NCBI GenBank assembly: GCA_033819885.1
Contig: JAQYUZ010000056.1
Location: 38,817-102,816 of the forward strand
Length of the DNA stretch: 64,000 nt
Direction of reading: 5' to 3'
Source: Microbotryomycetes sp. JL201
Taxonomy: Eukaryota > Basidiomycota > Microbotryomycetes
Part shown: one piece after another, positions 39,539 to 51,128 of the stretch
How the letters are laid out: every line of letters begins with the position of its first letter
Position numbering within the stretch: position 1 is the stretch's first letter
Program-made: the position numbers and the translations under genes
The notes under the pieces: generated by a model
What the model saw: only the letters and a program-made list of their open reading frames with translations
Told to the model about the DNA's origin: nothing
Database searches by the model: none

Positions 39539-39867
39539 GTCGAGACGTCAACAAGAAGAGGGAAGGAAGAGAGGGGAAAGAAGAGGTGAAGAGGAGGAGG
39601 AGGGCGTGTGAGCAGTACGGGTAAGGTGTTAGGGCGCTAACGCGCAGGCCGGCCTTTCATTAGGGCGATCCGCCGCAGCACTCTCGTACATTACACTTTG
39701 ACGACGCACACACCGAGGCCCGTCAGTGTGCAGCCAATGAAATGCCTGGCAGCACGGATTACTCTCAAGACCTCACTCCGAAAATGTGGTTTCACGCCTA
39801 CATCTTGAGACGGCATCTCCTAGCATGTTTCGTACACACGACTCGTTTAATTCGCATCCGTCTCACA
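39539..39867. promoter_or_regulatory. KH gene promoter with purine/pyrimidine tract
   Basis: 329 bp between the ribokinase stop and the KH gene start. A nearly pure purine run on the plus strand (39551-39606), CT-rich on the coding strand, lies directly upstream of the ATG. CT-rich tracts near start sites are common in fungal housekeeping promoters. Confidence 0.5.
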
Positions 39868-41347
39868 CTACAGCGGCCAGCGCTTGTCAAATTGAAGCAT
39901 TCTCTCGCGGACTTCTAAGATTGAAGGGACGGATTCCATCGCGCCGTCTTTCTCGACACACATAGCAGACGCTTGGCTTGCTACGACGAGTGCGTCCCGA
40001 ACGTTCTCTACGGTCGGTTGCCCATGATTGAACGAGGTTTGCGCTAGCACAGCGGCGAAGAATCCCTGTTCGCGCCACCTTTAGCTTCGGCCAAGCTCGC
40101 ACGCAACAAAACATTACAAAGCTCACCGCGAAACAGTCTCCTGCTCCGGTCGTATTTTTGACGGGACCTACTACTTGACCGGCAGGCGTGTGTATAGTCA
40201 TGAGCTCTCTGCTTCCCCCGCTGTCGTGCTCCACCCTAGCCGTGTCAATCACGGCGACGCTTCCCCTCGGGCCCAGGGTCATCACAACGCCGCGGAAATT
40301 GAAAGCAGTGAACGCCAATAATGCCAGTTGTCCCAACGCCTCGACTTCTGATCGCCGCGCACCTTCGAATTCGAAGGAAGCTGGCGGCGCAGATTGTTTT
40401 GCGATAAGTGTGTCGTGCAGCTCAGCCACTTGACGCGCTTCGCCCTCATTGACGATCAGCCAGTCAAGTGCGGTCCACGGGAAGTTTTCTACTTCGTCCC
40501 TTTCCGGCATAGGACTCGGGTTGAAAATTGTCACGAGGCCTTTTCTATGGGCACTGTCAGTCCACTGAGTGATGACGTCGAAAGGAATCTCATTCTGAAG
40601 AAGTAAGTGAGTAGCCGTGCCAAAGTCGCGCGTTGTGTCTTGCGTCGTAGCAAAATTAGCTCCCTTGAAGAGCACAATCGAGTTGTCGTCTTTGCTAAGC
40701 TGAATGAGAGCTCGTCCGGTGGGTACCTGTTCGGAACGTCAGACTTGACATCGTGGATGATTTTGTGCTCAAAGCGCTGACCTCTTGCGAAACCGTGATA
40801 CCTTTGGTGTCGACACCAAAGTCGCTCAGCGTGTCGAGCAGCCATGTACCATCCTGGCCAATGTTTGCGACTAGAGTAGAATTTGCTCCAGCCTGCAGAT
40901 GCGTCGCGTTACAAGCTGACAGAGACTGGGCAGGGTGGCGCCAAGCTCACTTTCGCTGCGGCCACGGCTTGATTCGCGCCTTTACCACCTGGACAATGAC
41001 GAAATACCCTCGTAAGACCGTTGATCGTGAGCTACTCTTGTTGAGCAGCCACACGTACCAGCTCTTCGCGAGTAATTGGACGACGAAATGGTCTCGCCTG
41101 GCTGAGCGATGCTGTTGACAATAGAACGGCATTGCCAGGTTGGTCAGGGCTCGTTAGACTTATCAGTGAGAGGGTCGGCTGACTGATCGACGCTGAAGTA
41201 CTCTGATTGTGCGTTCATCGCCAAGTGAAAGCGCGTCAGCTGGCCTTCTGCAGCGGTGGAGCCCATACGGTGCCAAAAAGACTGACCATCGACGTTGATG
41301 CTCCCGCGGACGACGACGCATGGGCGTCGCTCTGAAGTGCTCGACAT
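39868..41347 (-). CDS. RBK1: Ribokinase (PfkB family)
   Basis: ATP-dependent kinase making ribose-5-phosphate from ribose, 359 residues. The N-terminal block is SINVDEYFSVDHIAQPGETI, then RRAGGKGANQAVAAAKAGAN, and the PfkB signature 2 is NTTGAGDCFAGFFAA with catalytic base Asp291. Coding exons, in minus order: 41287-41347, 41184-41202 (19-nt microexon), 41059-41111, 40951-40988, 40782-40892, 40127-40726, 39868-40065. The microexon is required: it supplies EYFSVD exactly where the family needs it. Divergent from glutamate synthase across about 1.5 kb. Confidence 0.92.
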
Positions 41348-42874
41348 CAGGGGTGGGAGTTAGAGGGCACGTGACCTACGGAAGGTGCTCATGTGAAAGC
41401 TTTCTTCTTCACTGCTCGCGGAAACGAAGCATGCTTCGTACGAGCACATGCTTGAGGCACGTTTCAATCGTTCTGCTACAGAGACCGCTCGTTCACCACA
41501 CTCAATATTCGCGTCCGGCGGACAGCAACTGACATGCTGGATGCAGAATCAATTCTCCCTCACTTCAAAGCTTTACCAGGGCAAGACCACCATGGCCTGT
41601 ACATGCTGTAGACAGCCTTTGCCGGATACAGACCGGTGGGGAGAAAGCAAAGCAAGATTAGAAAGGGACATATTCGATGCACCAAGATGGGACTTGGAAT
41701 GCGGTGCAAAGTACAGAAGTGTCATCGATGAGTTGTTTGCAGGTTGTTGGTGCAAAGCCCCTTTGCCATCAACAGACAATCTCTTCTCGACGAAACGGGC
41801 CAACTGGCGCCGCCGTCGGTCAACGAGTGACCGGTCGCCGAGACGCGAGCGGTTGTTGTGAAAATGGCGGGAGGAATACGCAATTTAGGGAGCCACATGC
41901 GTCTACGTAACCCGTATCATTCCTGCTATGCAACGCAGGCGAAATAGTCTGCGACTGAACGGCGTACGCCACCATTGCTCACGATAATCAGGCAATGCAC
42001 GCTCGGCGTCGCTGATATGCCGAGTGAAAACAAGGTGGCACTATACTTGTCTTTTTGCCGGTTTCGCCGTGCGTGCTCGAACCGGAGAACGTTCATGTGA
42101 CCGCCGACATTTTTTTTGGCGGCAGTCACGAGACAGCAAGGCGTGTCCGTAATCTAGACCTGCCAGGGATCTTCGAGGGGAGTGATCATCTGACCGTATT
42201 GTCGACCTATGCATTGTCAGCTGACGCACTCGAGATCCGTGATGTATTTGCCCACCGCCAGCCAATCAGCGAAGAGAGATAGGCACTGCAAGCGGTTGAT
42301 TTGAGTGTTGTGGTACAGACTACGCCCGATAGAGCACTTTTGTGTGTTTTGCTACGCGGATGTTGTGTCGAACACTGGGCGATCTGTAACAGAACGAATC
42401 AGCCAATACCACTACGAGTCGTCGCCCGAAAACACGTGCTGCGGAGAGTGGCGAAAGTTGGGCGTGAACGGACCCCACAAGCGCCCTCGTCTTCGCCACA
42501 CCCCGCTGCCAGCTGATTGAGCTACCGCGACAAACCAGAGGGACACGCACAGTACTTTAGCAACAGTTGTCTACGGCCACCTCGACGCCTGCACGCTCTC
42601 TGTCCGGCTACACAGGCCCTTCGCCAGCCGCGCCGCGCCCACAAGTTTCGCGAGCTCGTGTAGCGCTCTCGCACGCCCTTTGCGACCCCGTCTTTCAGCC
42701 GGCGACCTTCTTTGCCAGGTGAGCTATGCGTGCGCACTGGTACTCAGGCGCGGCACTGGCATGCCGGCTCATGGCGGCCTTATCTTTGCCCGTCGCGCCC
42801 TTGTTTTCCGGAGGCCCCAGGCGCTTGGCAGTGTATGCTAACGTCGTCTTTGTGTGTGCTCGCCAGTCCATCGG
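41348..42874. other. Long divergent intergenic region ribokinase / glutamate synthase
   Basis: 1527 bp, the longest gap in the window. CACGTG cores occur at 41368-41373 (GTCACGTG on the minus strand) and 42433-42438. A 138-codon plus-strand frame at 41448-41861 (two CxC-like clusters, CTCCRQPLP and GCWCKAPLP) has no recognised domain and may be chance. Confidence 0.5.
41368..41375 (-). promoter_or_regulatory. RTCACGTG-type E-box
   Basis: Reads GTCACGTG on the minus strand, 20 bp upstream of the ribokinase start codon. Function inferred from motif. Confidence 0.45.
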
Positions 42875-45800
42875 ATGGCCATCAAGACAAACGACAAGCT
42901 CGTCAACCACAACAAGCACGTTTCGTTCGATGACTCGGCCTTGACCGACTCGCCGGGCGGTCGAGCCTCGGCCGACCCTGTCGCTGATGCCCAGCCCGAA
43001 CAGCCGCACGCGTTCAACGTCGAGCGCGACGAGTTTGGCTCGTTGCCAGCCAAGCAAGGCTTGTACAGCCCCGACGAGGAGCGAGACTCTTGTGTAAGTT
43101 CGCCTTGCCCAGCCCGGTTCGTCCCGCGAACTGTTTTCCCGGGGTCGTCCAATCGATTCGCGCCTGAAAACAAGGGCCAGCCGGGATACTCTGCCATAGA
43201 CTGGCGAGTGATCTGCAGCCTCTCGACCGGTTTCTGTGCACTAAACTTCACGCTGACAAATTCATTCTTGTCGGTTTCCAGGGTGTCGGTTTCGTCGCGC
43301 ACGTAAAGGGAAATGCGTCGCACAAGATTGTGTCTGATGCCAGGGCATTGCTTTGTATGTCTCATCGAGACTCTGTTTCCTCTGACGCTGAATCGCCGCT
43401 CTTCACAGGCAACATGACTCACCGCGGTGCCACCGGTGCCGACTCGCGCGACGGTGACGGAGCAGGTGTCATGGTCGGCATCCCTCACGACTTTTTTGTT
43501 CGCGAGGCAGAGCGTGACCTCAAGGTCGAGCTGCCCAAGCCTGGTCAATACGCCGTTGGCAATGTCTTTTTCAAAAAGGGAAACGACGAATTGCTCGCTT
43601 CACAGCGCGCCACGTTCGAGCAGATCGCAGAGTCGCTCAACTTGCGTGTCCTTGGCTGGCGTTCGGTTCCGACTGATGGTACAATCCTCGGTCCGGCTGC
43701 CTTGTCACGCGAACCGCTCATTCTGCAGCCATTCGTGGTGCTTGCCACCGTCTACGGCCACGGCAGCACGCCAGAGTCCAATACGGGCTTTGACGAAAAG
43801 TATTTCGAGCGCCAGCTGTACGTGCTCCGCAAGCATTCGACACACACTCTGCTCCTGAGCTCGGGTTTCTACATCTGCTCGCTCTCGAACAAGAATATGG
43901 TCTACAAGGGCCAGCTTGCACCCGTTCAGGTCTACAACTACTACCACGATCTTAATCACGCCTTGTTTGCGTCGCATTTCTGCCTCGTGCACTCGCGCTT
44001 CTCGACCAACACGTTCCCTTCGTGGGAACGCGCGCAACCTATGCGCTGGGCAGCCCACAACGGCGAGATCAACACTGTTCGCGGCAACAAGAACTGGATG
44101 CGAGCTCGCGAAGGCAATCTGCAATCATCCCGCTTTGCCGATGAGCTCGACTTGCTGTACCCGATCGTCGAGACTGGTGGATCGGACTCTGCCGCTTTCG
44201 ACAACGTACTCGAGTTGCTGACAGTCAACTCTGTCGTCACTTTGCCGGAGGCTGTTATGATGCTCGTGCCAGAGGCATGGCAAAACAACCCAAACATGGA
44301 AAAGGAAAAGATTGCGTTCTACCAATGGGCGTCGTGCTTGATGGAGCCATGGGACGGCCCAGCGTTGTTTGCATTCTCGGACGGTCGCTACATTGGTGCC
44401 AACCTAGATCGCAACGGCTTGCGCCCTTGCCGCTGGATCACCACTACTGATGATCTCATCATTTGTGGCTCTGAAGTTGGTGCCATTTACGTCGAACCAG
44501 AGAGGATCACGCGCAAGGGTCGCCTCCAGCCCGGCAAAATGCTGCTTGTCGACACGGATGAGGGTCGCATCGTTGATGACAAGGAGCTCAAGATGAAGAC
44601 GGCTTCGCGTCAGCCTTTCGCCAACTGGATCGAGTCGCAGATGCTCCGCCTTCCCAACATCATGTCAAAGGAGCGAGCCAAAGGTGCAGTCTTGGGACCC
44701 GTCCTTGACGACAATACGATCTCGACCGACCCACGGTTGCAAGCTTTCGGATACTCGTTTGAACAGCTCGACTTGTTATTGCGTCCGCTGGTCAACGATG
44801 GCAAGGAGGCACTTGGGTCTATGGGCAACGATGCGCCTCTCGCATGCATGGCTACCGCGCCCCGCGTCATCTATGACTATTTCAGGCAGCTATTTGCGCA
44901 AGTCACCAACCCGCCAATCGGTGAGTCCGGCATATCTCAGGGTCGTACACTACTGACGAAAGGCTACGCACCCGGTAGATCCGATTCGCGAGCAATACGT
45001 TACGTCGTTGGCGAGCTGCATCGGACCCGAAGGCAACTTGCTCGAGATGAACTCTTCGCAAGCACACAGGCTGTACCTGCCCACGCCAGTTCTGTCGATT
45101 GAAGAGATGAATGCGATCAAGAGACTTGACACTGTTCACGCGGATTGGCCGTCTCGCGTAATCGACATTACTTTCGAAAAGAGCGAGGGCCCCGCCGGCT
45201 ACCAGGCTTGCTTGGACCGCGTCTGCGCCGAGACTTCGCAGGCTATCGCCGAGAACATTCGCGTCGTCGTCTTGTCTGACCGCGCAGTGGGTCCAGACCG
45301 TGTCGCCATTTCTTCGTTGATTGCCACCGGTGGCGTCCACCATCACCTGATCCGCAACAAGCAGCGCTCCAAGGTCGCTCTCATTGTCGAGTCGGGTGAG
45401 GCTCGCGAGGTCCACCACATGTGCGTTCTCGTCGGCTATGGCGCAGACGCCATTTGCCCCTACTTGTGTATCGAGGCCATGTTCAAGCTCCGTCGCGAAG
45501 GCTTGCTCAAGAAGGACTTGTCGGAGGAGCAAGTTTTGAAGAACTACATGGAAGCGACCAACAACGGCATCATCAAAGTCATGTCCAAGATGGGCATTTC
45601 GACGTTGCAGTCGTACAAGGGCGCTCAAATCTTCGAAGCGCTCGGCATTGCCGAAGACGTCATCGATCGCTGCTTTGTTGGTCAGTCCACAGGATTTTGA
45701 GCACATGTTGCACGTTTCTGACACTTGTATGCGTGCAGGCACGGCTTCTCGCGTCTCTGGCTCGACTTTCGAGCTTCTGGCCGCCGACGCCATCGAGTTG

Positions 45801-48800
45801 CACGAGCGCGGCTACCCATCTCGCGACACTGTCTTGCCTCCCGGCTTGCCTGAGACTGGCGAGTATCATTGGCGCAACGGTGGAGAGGCTCACATCAACG
45901 ATCCGACGGGCATCGCCAACCTACAAGATGCTGTCCGCCAAAAGAACCAATCGTCGTACGATGCATACGCCGCCAATGCACGGAAGCAGGTTGAAGCCGT
46001 CACATTGCGCGGTCTTCTCGACTTTGACTACGCCAAGGGCCAAGAGATTCCGATTGAGCAAGTCGAGCCATGGCATGAGATTGTCAAACGCTTCGTGACT
46101 GGGGCGATGTCTTATGGCTCGATTTCGATGGAGTCGCACTCGACGCTCGCCATTGCCATGAACAGAATCGGAGGCAAGTCCAACACGGGTGAAGGTGGTG
46201 AAGACGCCGAGCGATCCAACACGATGCCTAACGGTGACACGATGCGTTCTGCCATCAAGCAAATCGCGTCTGGTCGCTTTGGTGTGACAGCCAACTACCT
46301 TGCTGATGCCGACGAGCTCCAAATCAAGATGGCCCAAGGCGCCAAGCCAGGTGAAGGCGGCGAGTTGCCCGGTCACAAGGTGTCGGAAGGAATCGCCAAA
46401 ACGCGCCACTCGACTGCCGGCGTCGGCCTCATCTCGCCTCCTCCTCACCACGATATCTACTCCATCGAAGACTTGAAGCAGTTGATCTACGATTTGAAGT
46501 GCGCCAATCCTCGCTCTCGAATTTCTGTCAAGCTCGTGTCCGAGGTCGGCGTCGGTGTCGTCGCTTCGGGCGTAGCCAAGGCAAAAGCCGACCACATTCT
46601 CATCTCGGGTCACGATGGTGGAACGGGTGCTTCCCGCTGGACGGGTATCAAGTACGCCGGCTTGCCTTGGGAACTCGGTCTCGCCGAGGCGCACCAGACT
46701 TTGGTCCTCAACGACTTGCGTGGACGCGTTACATTGCAAACTGACGGACAGATCAGGACTGGTCGTGATGTCGCAATTGCTTGCTTGCTCGGTGCCGAAG
46801 AGTGGGGCTTTGCTACAACGCCTTTGGTCAGTTTTCGCGATTCGCTCCCGTTTGCTGCGGCTGTAGGCTGACATGAACGTTTGTGCATCACAGATTGCTA
46901 TGGGCTGCATTATGATGAAAAAGTGAATTTCTACGCTGTTTCCTGGGGTTTGTGCTGACTTTGTTCGCGTTCAGATGCCATCTCAACACCTGCCCGGTCG
47001 GCATTGCTACACAAGACCCGACACTGCGCGCGAAGTTTCAGGGACAACCGGAACATGTCGTCAACTTCTTCTACTATGTCGCGGAAGAGTTGCGGGCTGT
47101 CATGGCCAAGCTTGGCCTTCGTACAGTCAACGAGATGGTCGGCCGGTCCGACTTGCTCAAAGTCGACGACAAGTTGCGCACGCCCAAGACGGCCAGTCTT
47201 GATCTCTCGGCGATGCTTAAACCTGCATGGCAGATGCGACCTGGCGTATCGACCTACAAGACTCGCGCTCAGGACCACAAATTGTATCTCCGCCTGGACA
47301 ACAAGTTCATCGACGAGGCTGAGCTCGCGCTGGAAAAGGGCTTGCCTGTTCGCATCGAGTGCGAGGTTACCAACACCGACCGAGCGCTTGGTACAACGCT
47401 GTCCAACCGTGTCGCAAAGCGCTACGGCGAGGAGGGCTTGCCCAAGGACACGATCCACATCAATGCGAAAGGATCCGCTGGCCAGTCACTCGGCGCTTTC
47501 ATGTCTTCAGGTATCACAATTGAGCTCGAGGGTGATTCCAACGATTATGTTGGTAAAGGTCTTTCTGGTGGTCGTATTATCGTCAAGCCGTCCAAGATCA
47601 CGCAACTCGACGACGAAGAGGCTCGACGCGCGGCCCAGCAAGCGCGACCTGAGCATCAAGTCATTGTCGGCAATGCATGTCTCTATGGAGCTACGAGCGG
47701 CGACGCTTATCTCGCGGGCGGTGCTGGCGAGCGTTTCGCTGTCAGGAACTCGGGTGCTATCGCAGTAGTGGAGGCGGCCGGAGATTCCTGCTGCGAGTAC
47801 ATGACCGGCGGACGCATCGTAGTACTCGGTCCAACTGGCCGCAACTTCGCCGCCGGCATGTCTGGCGGCATCGCCTATGTCCTGGACAGCGCAAAGGACT
47901 TCAGGTCCAAGGTCAACATGGAGATGGTTGAACTTACCACCGTCAACGACCCTCACGAAATCGCACGATTGCGTTCAATGATTGAGGATCACCATCACTG
48001 GACTGGCTCAGAATTGGCTGCACGTGTCCTACGTCAGTTCAACCAGTATCTGCCTCGCTTCGTTCGTGTCATGCCGCTTGACTACAAGAGAGTTCTCGAG
48101 GAGCAAGCTGCCAAGGCTGCATCGGCCAAAAAGAACAAGGCCGTTACGTTGCAAACGAGTTCGGCCGAGCCCGTTCAAGTTGCTCAGCCCGAGCTCGCCG
48201 GCAAGAAGGAACCTGCAGTCGTCGATCTCGAAGACGCCATGGTCGACGAGGCAACTGCCAAGAAGCGTGTCGAGACGCTCGACAAGGTTCGCGGCTTCAT
48301 GAAGTACAAGCGTCTCGCCGAAGCGTACCGCAATCCTCGCAAGCGTGTCAAGGACTGGGCAGAGATCTCGGATCGCTTGACCGAGCCCGAGTTGAAGGTT
48401 CAAGCCGCTCGTTGCATGGACTGTGGCGTTCCGTTCTGTCAATCCGACACGGGTTGCCCGATCGGCAACATCATTCCCAAGTGGAACGACCTCGTGTTCA
48501 AGGGACAATGGCAAGATGCCCTCAACCGCCTCTTGATGACGAACAATTTTCCGGAGTTCACTGGCCGCGTGTGCCCGGCACCGTGCGAAGGCGCTTGCGT
48601 TCTTGGCATTAACGAGCAACCAGGTGTGTTTGGCGAGCAAGGTCTTCTATATACGACATCAATCTTGACATTGCCTCTCTGCAGTCGGCATCAAGTCAAT
48701 CGAAGCTGCCATCATCGACAAAGGTTTCGAGATGGGCTGGATGAAGCCTCAACCGCCCAAAATGCGCACTGGCAAAAAGGTCTCCATCATTGGCTCAGGT

Positions 48801-49952
48801 CCGGCCGGATTGGCCGCCGCCGACCAGCTCAACAAGGCTGGCCACACCGTCACCGTCTACGACCGTAATGACCGATGCGGAGGCTTGCTCATGTACGGCA
48901 TTCCCAATATGAAACTTGACAAGCGCATTGTTCAGCGCCGCATCGACTTGATGGCCGAGGAGGGCGTCTCGTTTGTCACGAACGCTCACGTTGGCGTCAA
49001 TGTTGATGTCGCCGACATTCGCAAAGAGAGTGACGCACTCATCATGGCGACCGGTGCAACGTGGCCGCGCGATCTCAAGATTCCGAATCGCAACCTGAAC
49101 GGCATTCACTTTGCAATGGAGTTTTTGACGCTCAACACGCGCTCGTTGCTCGACTCGAACTTGGAAGACTCGAACTACATCTCTGCCAAGGGCAAGAACG
49201 TCATTGTTATCGGTGGTGGCGACACGGGCAACGATTGCATCGGCACGTCTGTTCGTCACGGCGCCAAGAGCGTCGTCAACTTTGAGTTGCTGCCGACGCC
49301 GCCTGCACAGCGAGACGCAAGCAACCCGTGGCCAACTTGGCCCAAGGTCTTCCGCGTTGATTGTGAGTTTGACGTCATTTAAAGGCTTGCGTATTTCGTA
49401 CTGATTAGCTCGGTCGCAGACGGTCATTCGGAAGTCGCCACCTTGTTCGGCAAGGATCCTCGCGAGTACAGCATCAACGCCAAGGAGTTTGTTTCTGACG
49501 GTGAGGGCAACGTCAAGGGTGTCAACACTGTCCGCGTTGCTTGGGAGAAGGATGCTATGGGCAACTGGCGCATGTCCGAAGTGCCCGGGTCGGAAGAGTT
49601 TTACCCTGCGGACCTCGTCTTCCTTTCGCTCGGTTTCCTTGGTCCGGAAGAGGCAGCGATCAAGCAGCTCGGCCTTGAGCAGGATGGTCGCTCCAACATC
49701 AAGGGCGTCGACTATGCTACGAACGTCGAGGGCGTGTTTGTCGCCGGCGATTGCCGACGAGGTCAGTCCTTGATCGTTTGGGGAATTGCCGAAGGCCGAA
49801 ACGCTGCCGAACGGTGCGACAAGTACCTCGTTGGCAACACGCGTCTTCCCGTCGCGGGCTCCATTCGTCGCCGCAACTTTGACATTCTCACAAAGGCGTC
49901 GGCCGCGCGACAAATTGGTCAGCAACACTCTCAAGTCCAAGCCCAAGCATAG
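42875..49952 (+). CDS. GLT1: NADPH-dependent glutamate synthase (GOGAT), single chain
   Basis: Converts glutamine and 2-oxoglutarate to two glutamates in ammonium assimilation; 2160 residues with both subunits fused, as in yeast Glt1. A 72-residue N-terminal leader, removed in known homologues, precedes nucleophile Cys73 ([13 protein letters not shown]). Then come the class-II amidotransferase domain ([31 protein letters not shown]), the central and FMN domains ([47 protein letters not shown]), 3Fe-4S cysteines ([14 protein letters not shown]), and the glutamate-synthase beta-helix. The beta part has Cys clusters ([25 protein letters not shown]), [10 protein letters not shown] and GGGDTGNDC. 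Exons: 42875-43093, 43282-43354, 43409-44920, 44979-45680, 45739-46826, 46894-46922 (29 nt), 46975-48623, 48685-49362, 49420-49952. Confidence 0.97.
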
Positions 49953-50597
49953 ACGACTTGAATGAGTCATCGCTCTGGGAGCTCGACTAGCCCAAAGTCA
50001 AGGCCTTGTTTTCGGCGACGTTTTTCCGATTCGTTCCAAAACTTTTTTCACAATCAAAAGTGGCGGCTGTCATCTTTTAACCGCTCTATACCTCGTTTTA
50101 TGGCTCTGTCGGCGCAAAGTGTCATCTTTCTGCCTTCTCTCTCCCGTTCACGGTCCGTTGTTGTGACTGCTGTTCTCGCGTGGTTTTCTGTCCACTTAGA
50201 GGTTCACACACCCCCAAAAAAAAAGAACAAAGCTGTTTGTTTTCGATCCCGGGTCAAACTCGCCAAAAGAGTAGCTTTTCCTTGCTCCTTTTGTCATATA
50301 TGGTGTACTGTGCTTTTTTTTTTCTTTGATCTGATAATTCCAAGTTTTGTGATGTCACTACATGTCTTGTTTTGCCACAAACGTTTTGGCGATCATGGTC
50401 GAGCTAGAACGTGTGCTTTGCACGACCGACTAGATCGATAAGACACGTACATTGGGATTCTGGCGGCGCCACAAGTTTCCGATATGGCACCTATGAATTT
50501 CTGGACTTTTTTCCAGAGACACTCCAAAATCAGCGAAACGGGTCGACGGTTTTCGACATGGCGCCGCTTGAGCGTGTATTTCAGACTTTGAAGTTCT
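49953..50597. other. 3' flank of glutamate synthase
   Basis: 645 bp with T-rich and A-rich stretches expected of a 3' UTR and terminator. The segment 50415-50597 has ordinary nuclear composition and no recognised gene; AT content rises sharply at about 50590. Confidence 0.5.
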
Positions 50598-50970
50598 ATC
50601 ATTAGCTGATATTAGTTTTGAGAGCCAACGATGGTTATGGATTGCTATTTTTATTAGTTTAGCTATTAAAACTCCATTATTACCTGTACACATTTGGCTA
50701 AGTCGTGCTCACGTTGAAGCTCCAGTTGGTGCATCTATGATTTTAGCTGGTTTAATTCTTAAATTGGCTACATATGGATCCTTACGTGTATTAATTCCAT
50801 TATTACCAGAAGCCACATCATACTTCTCGCCACTTGTACAAACTATTGCTGTGGTTACTTTAGTATATAGTTCATTAACAACATTACGACAAACAGATTT
50901 CAAAGTGCTTGTTGCTTATTCATCTGTTGCCCACATGTCAGTAGTAGTAATTGGACTCTTCTCTAACACT
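50598..50970 (+). pseudogene. nad4: Nuclear copy (NUMT) of mitochondrial nad4 fragment
   Basis: The plus frame reads ADISFESQRWLWIAIFISLA, then PLLPVHIWLSRAHVEAPVG, LILKLATYGSLRVLIPLLPE, LTTLRQTDFKVLVAYSSVAH and ends VIGLFSNT. This is the central part of NADH dehydrogenase subunit 4 of respiratory complex I (the IPFHIWLPEAHVEAP and AYSSVAHM signatures). Base composition is AT-rich, unlike the flanks, and codon choice is mitochondrial-like (ATT, TTA, GTA). There is no start or stop, and both ends break within the gene: similarity begins near 50598 and stops at 50970, where flanking GC-rich sequence resumes. The frame is uninterrupted, so the insertion is probably young. A chimeric assembly join is the alternative. 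Confidence 0.88.
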
Positions 50971-51128
50971 GGGCACGAGACATGCAATCCAATCTGATAC
51001 GAGACGCGCGAATCAAGTCCGGGTACTAGCAAGCCCCAAAAGGAGACAAAATAAGGAGAGAACAATGTAACGGATAAGCCTTGCAATATGCTAAAAGAAG
51101 GTGCGACTCGTCAATGGTAACATGTCAC
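50971..51128. other. Flank between NUMT and cold-shock gene 2
   Basis: 158 bp of nuclear-type sequence forming the 3' flank of the minus-strand cold-shock gene. No target-site duplication was obvious by eye. Confidence 0.4.

Noticed and set aside
41448-41861. Cys-containing 138-codon frame in the ribokinase/GLT1 gap
   Set aside because: The two Cys clusters are tempting, but the rest is low-complexity and nothing supports expression or homology.
45921-49970. Long antisense frames (329 and 391 codons) opposite GLT1
   Set aside because: They are mirror frames of a highly conserved, codon-biased gene, carry no recognisable domain and cross its introns.
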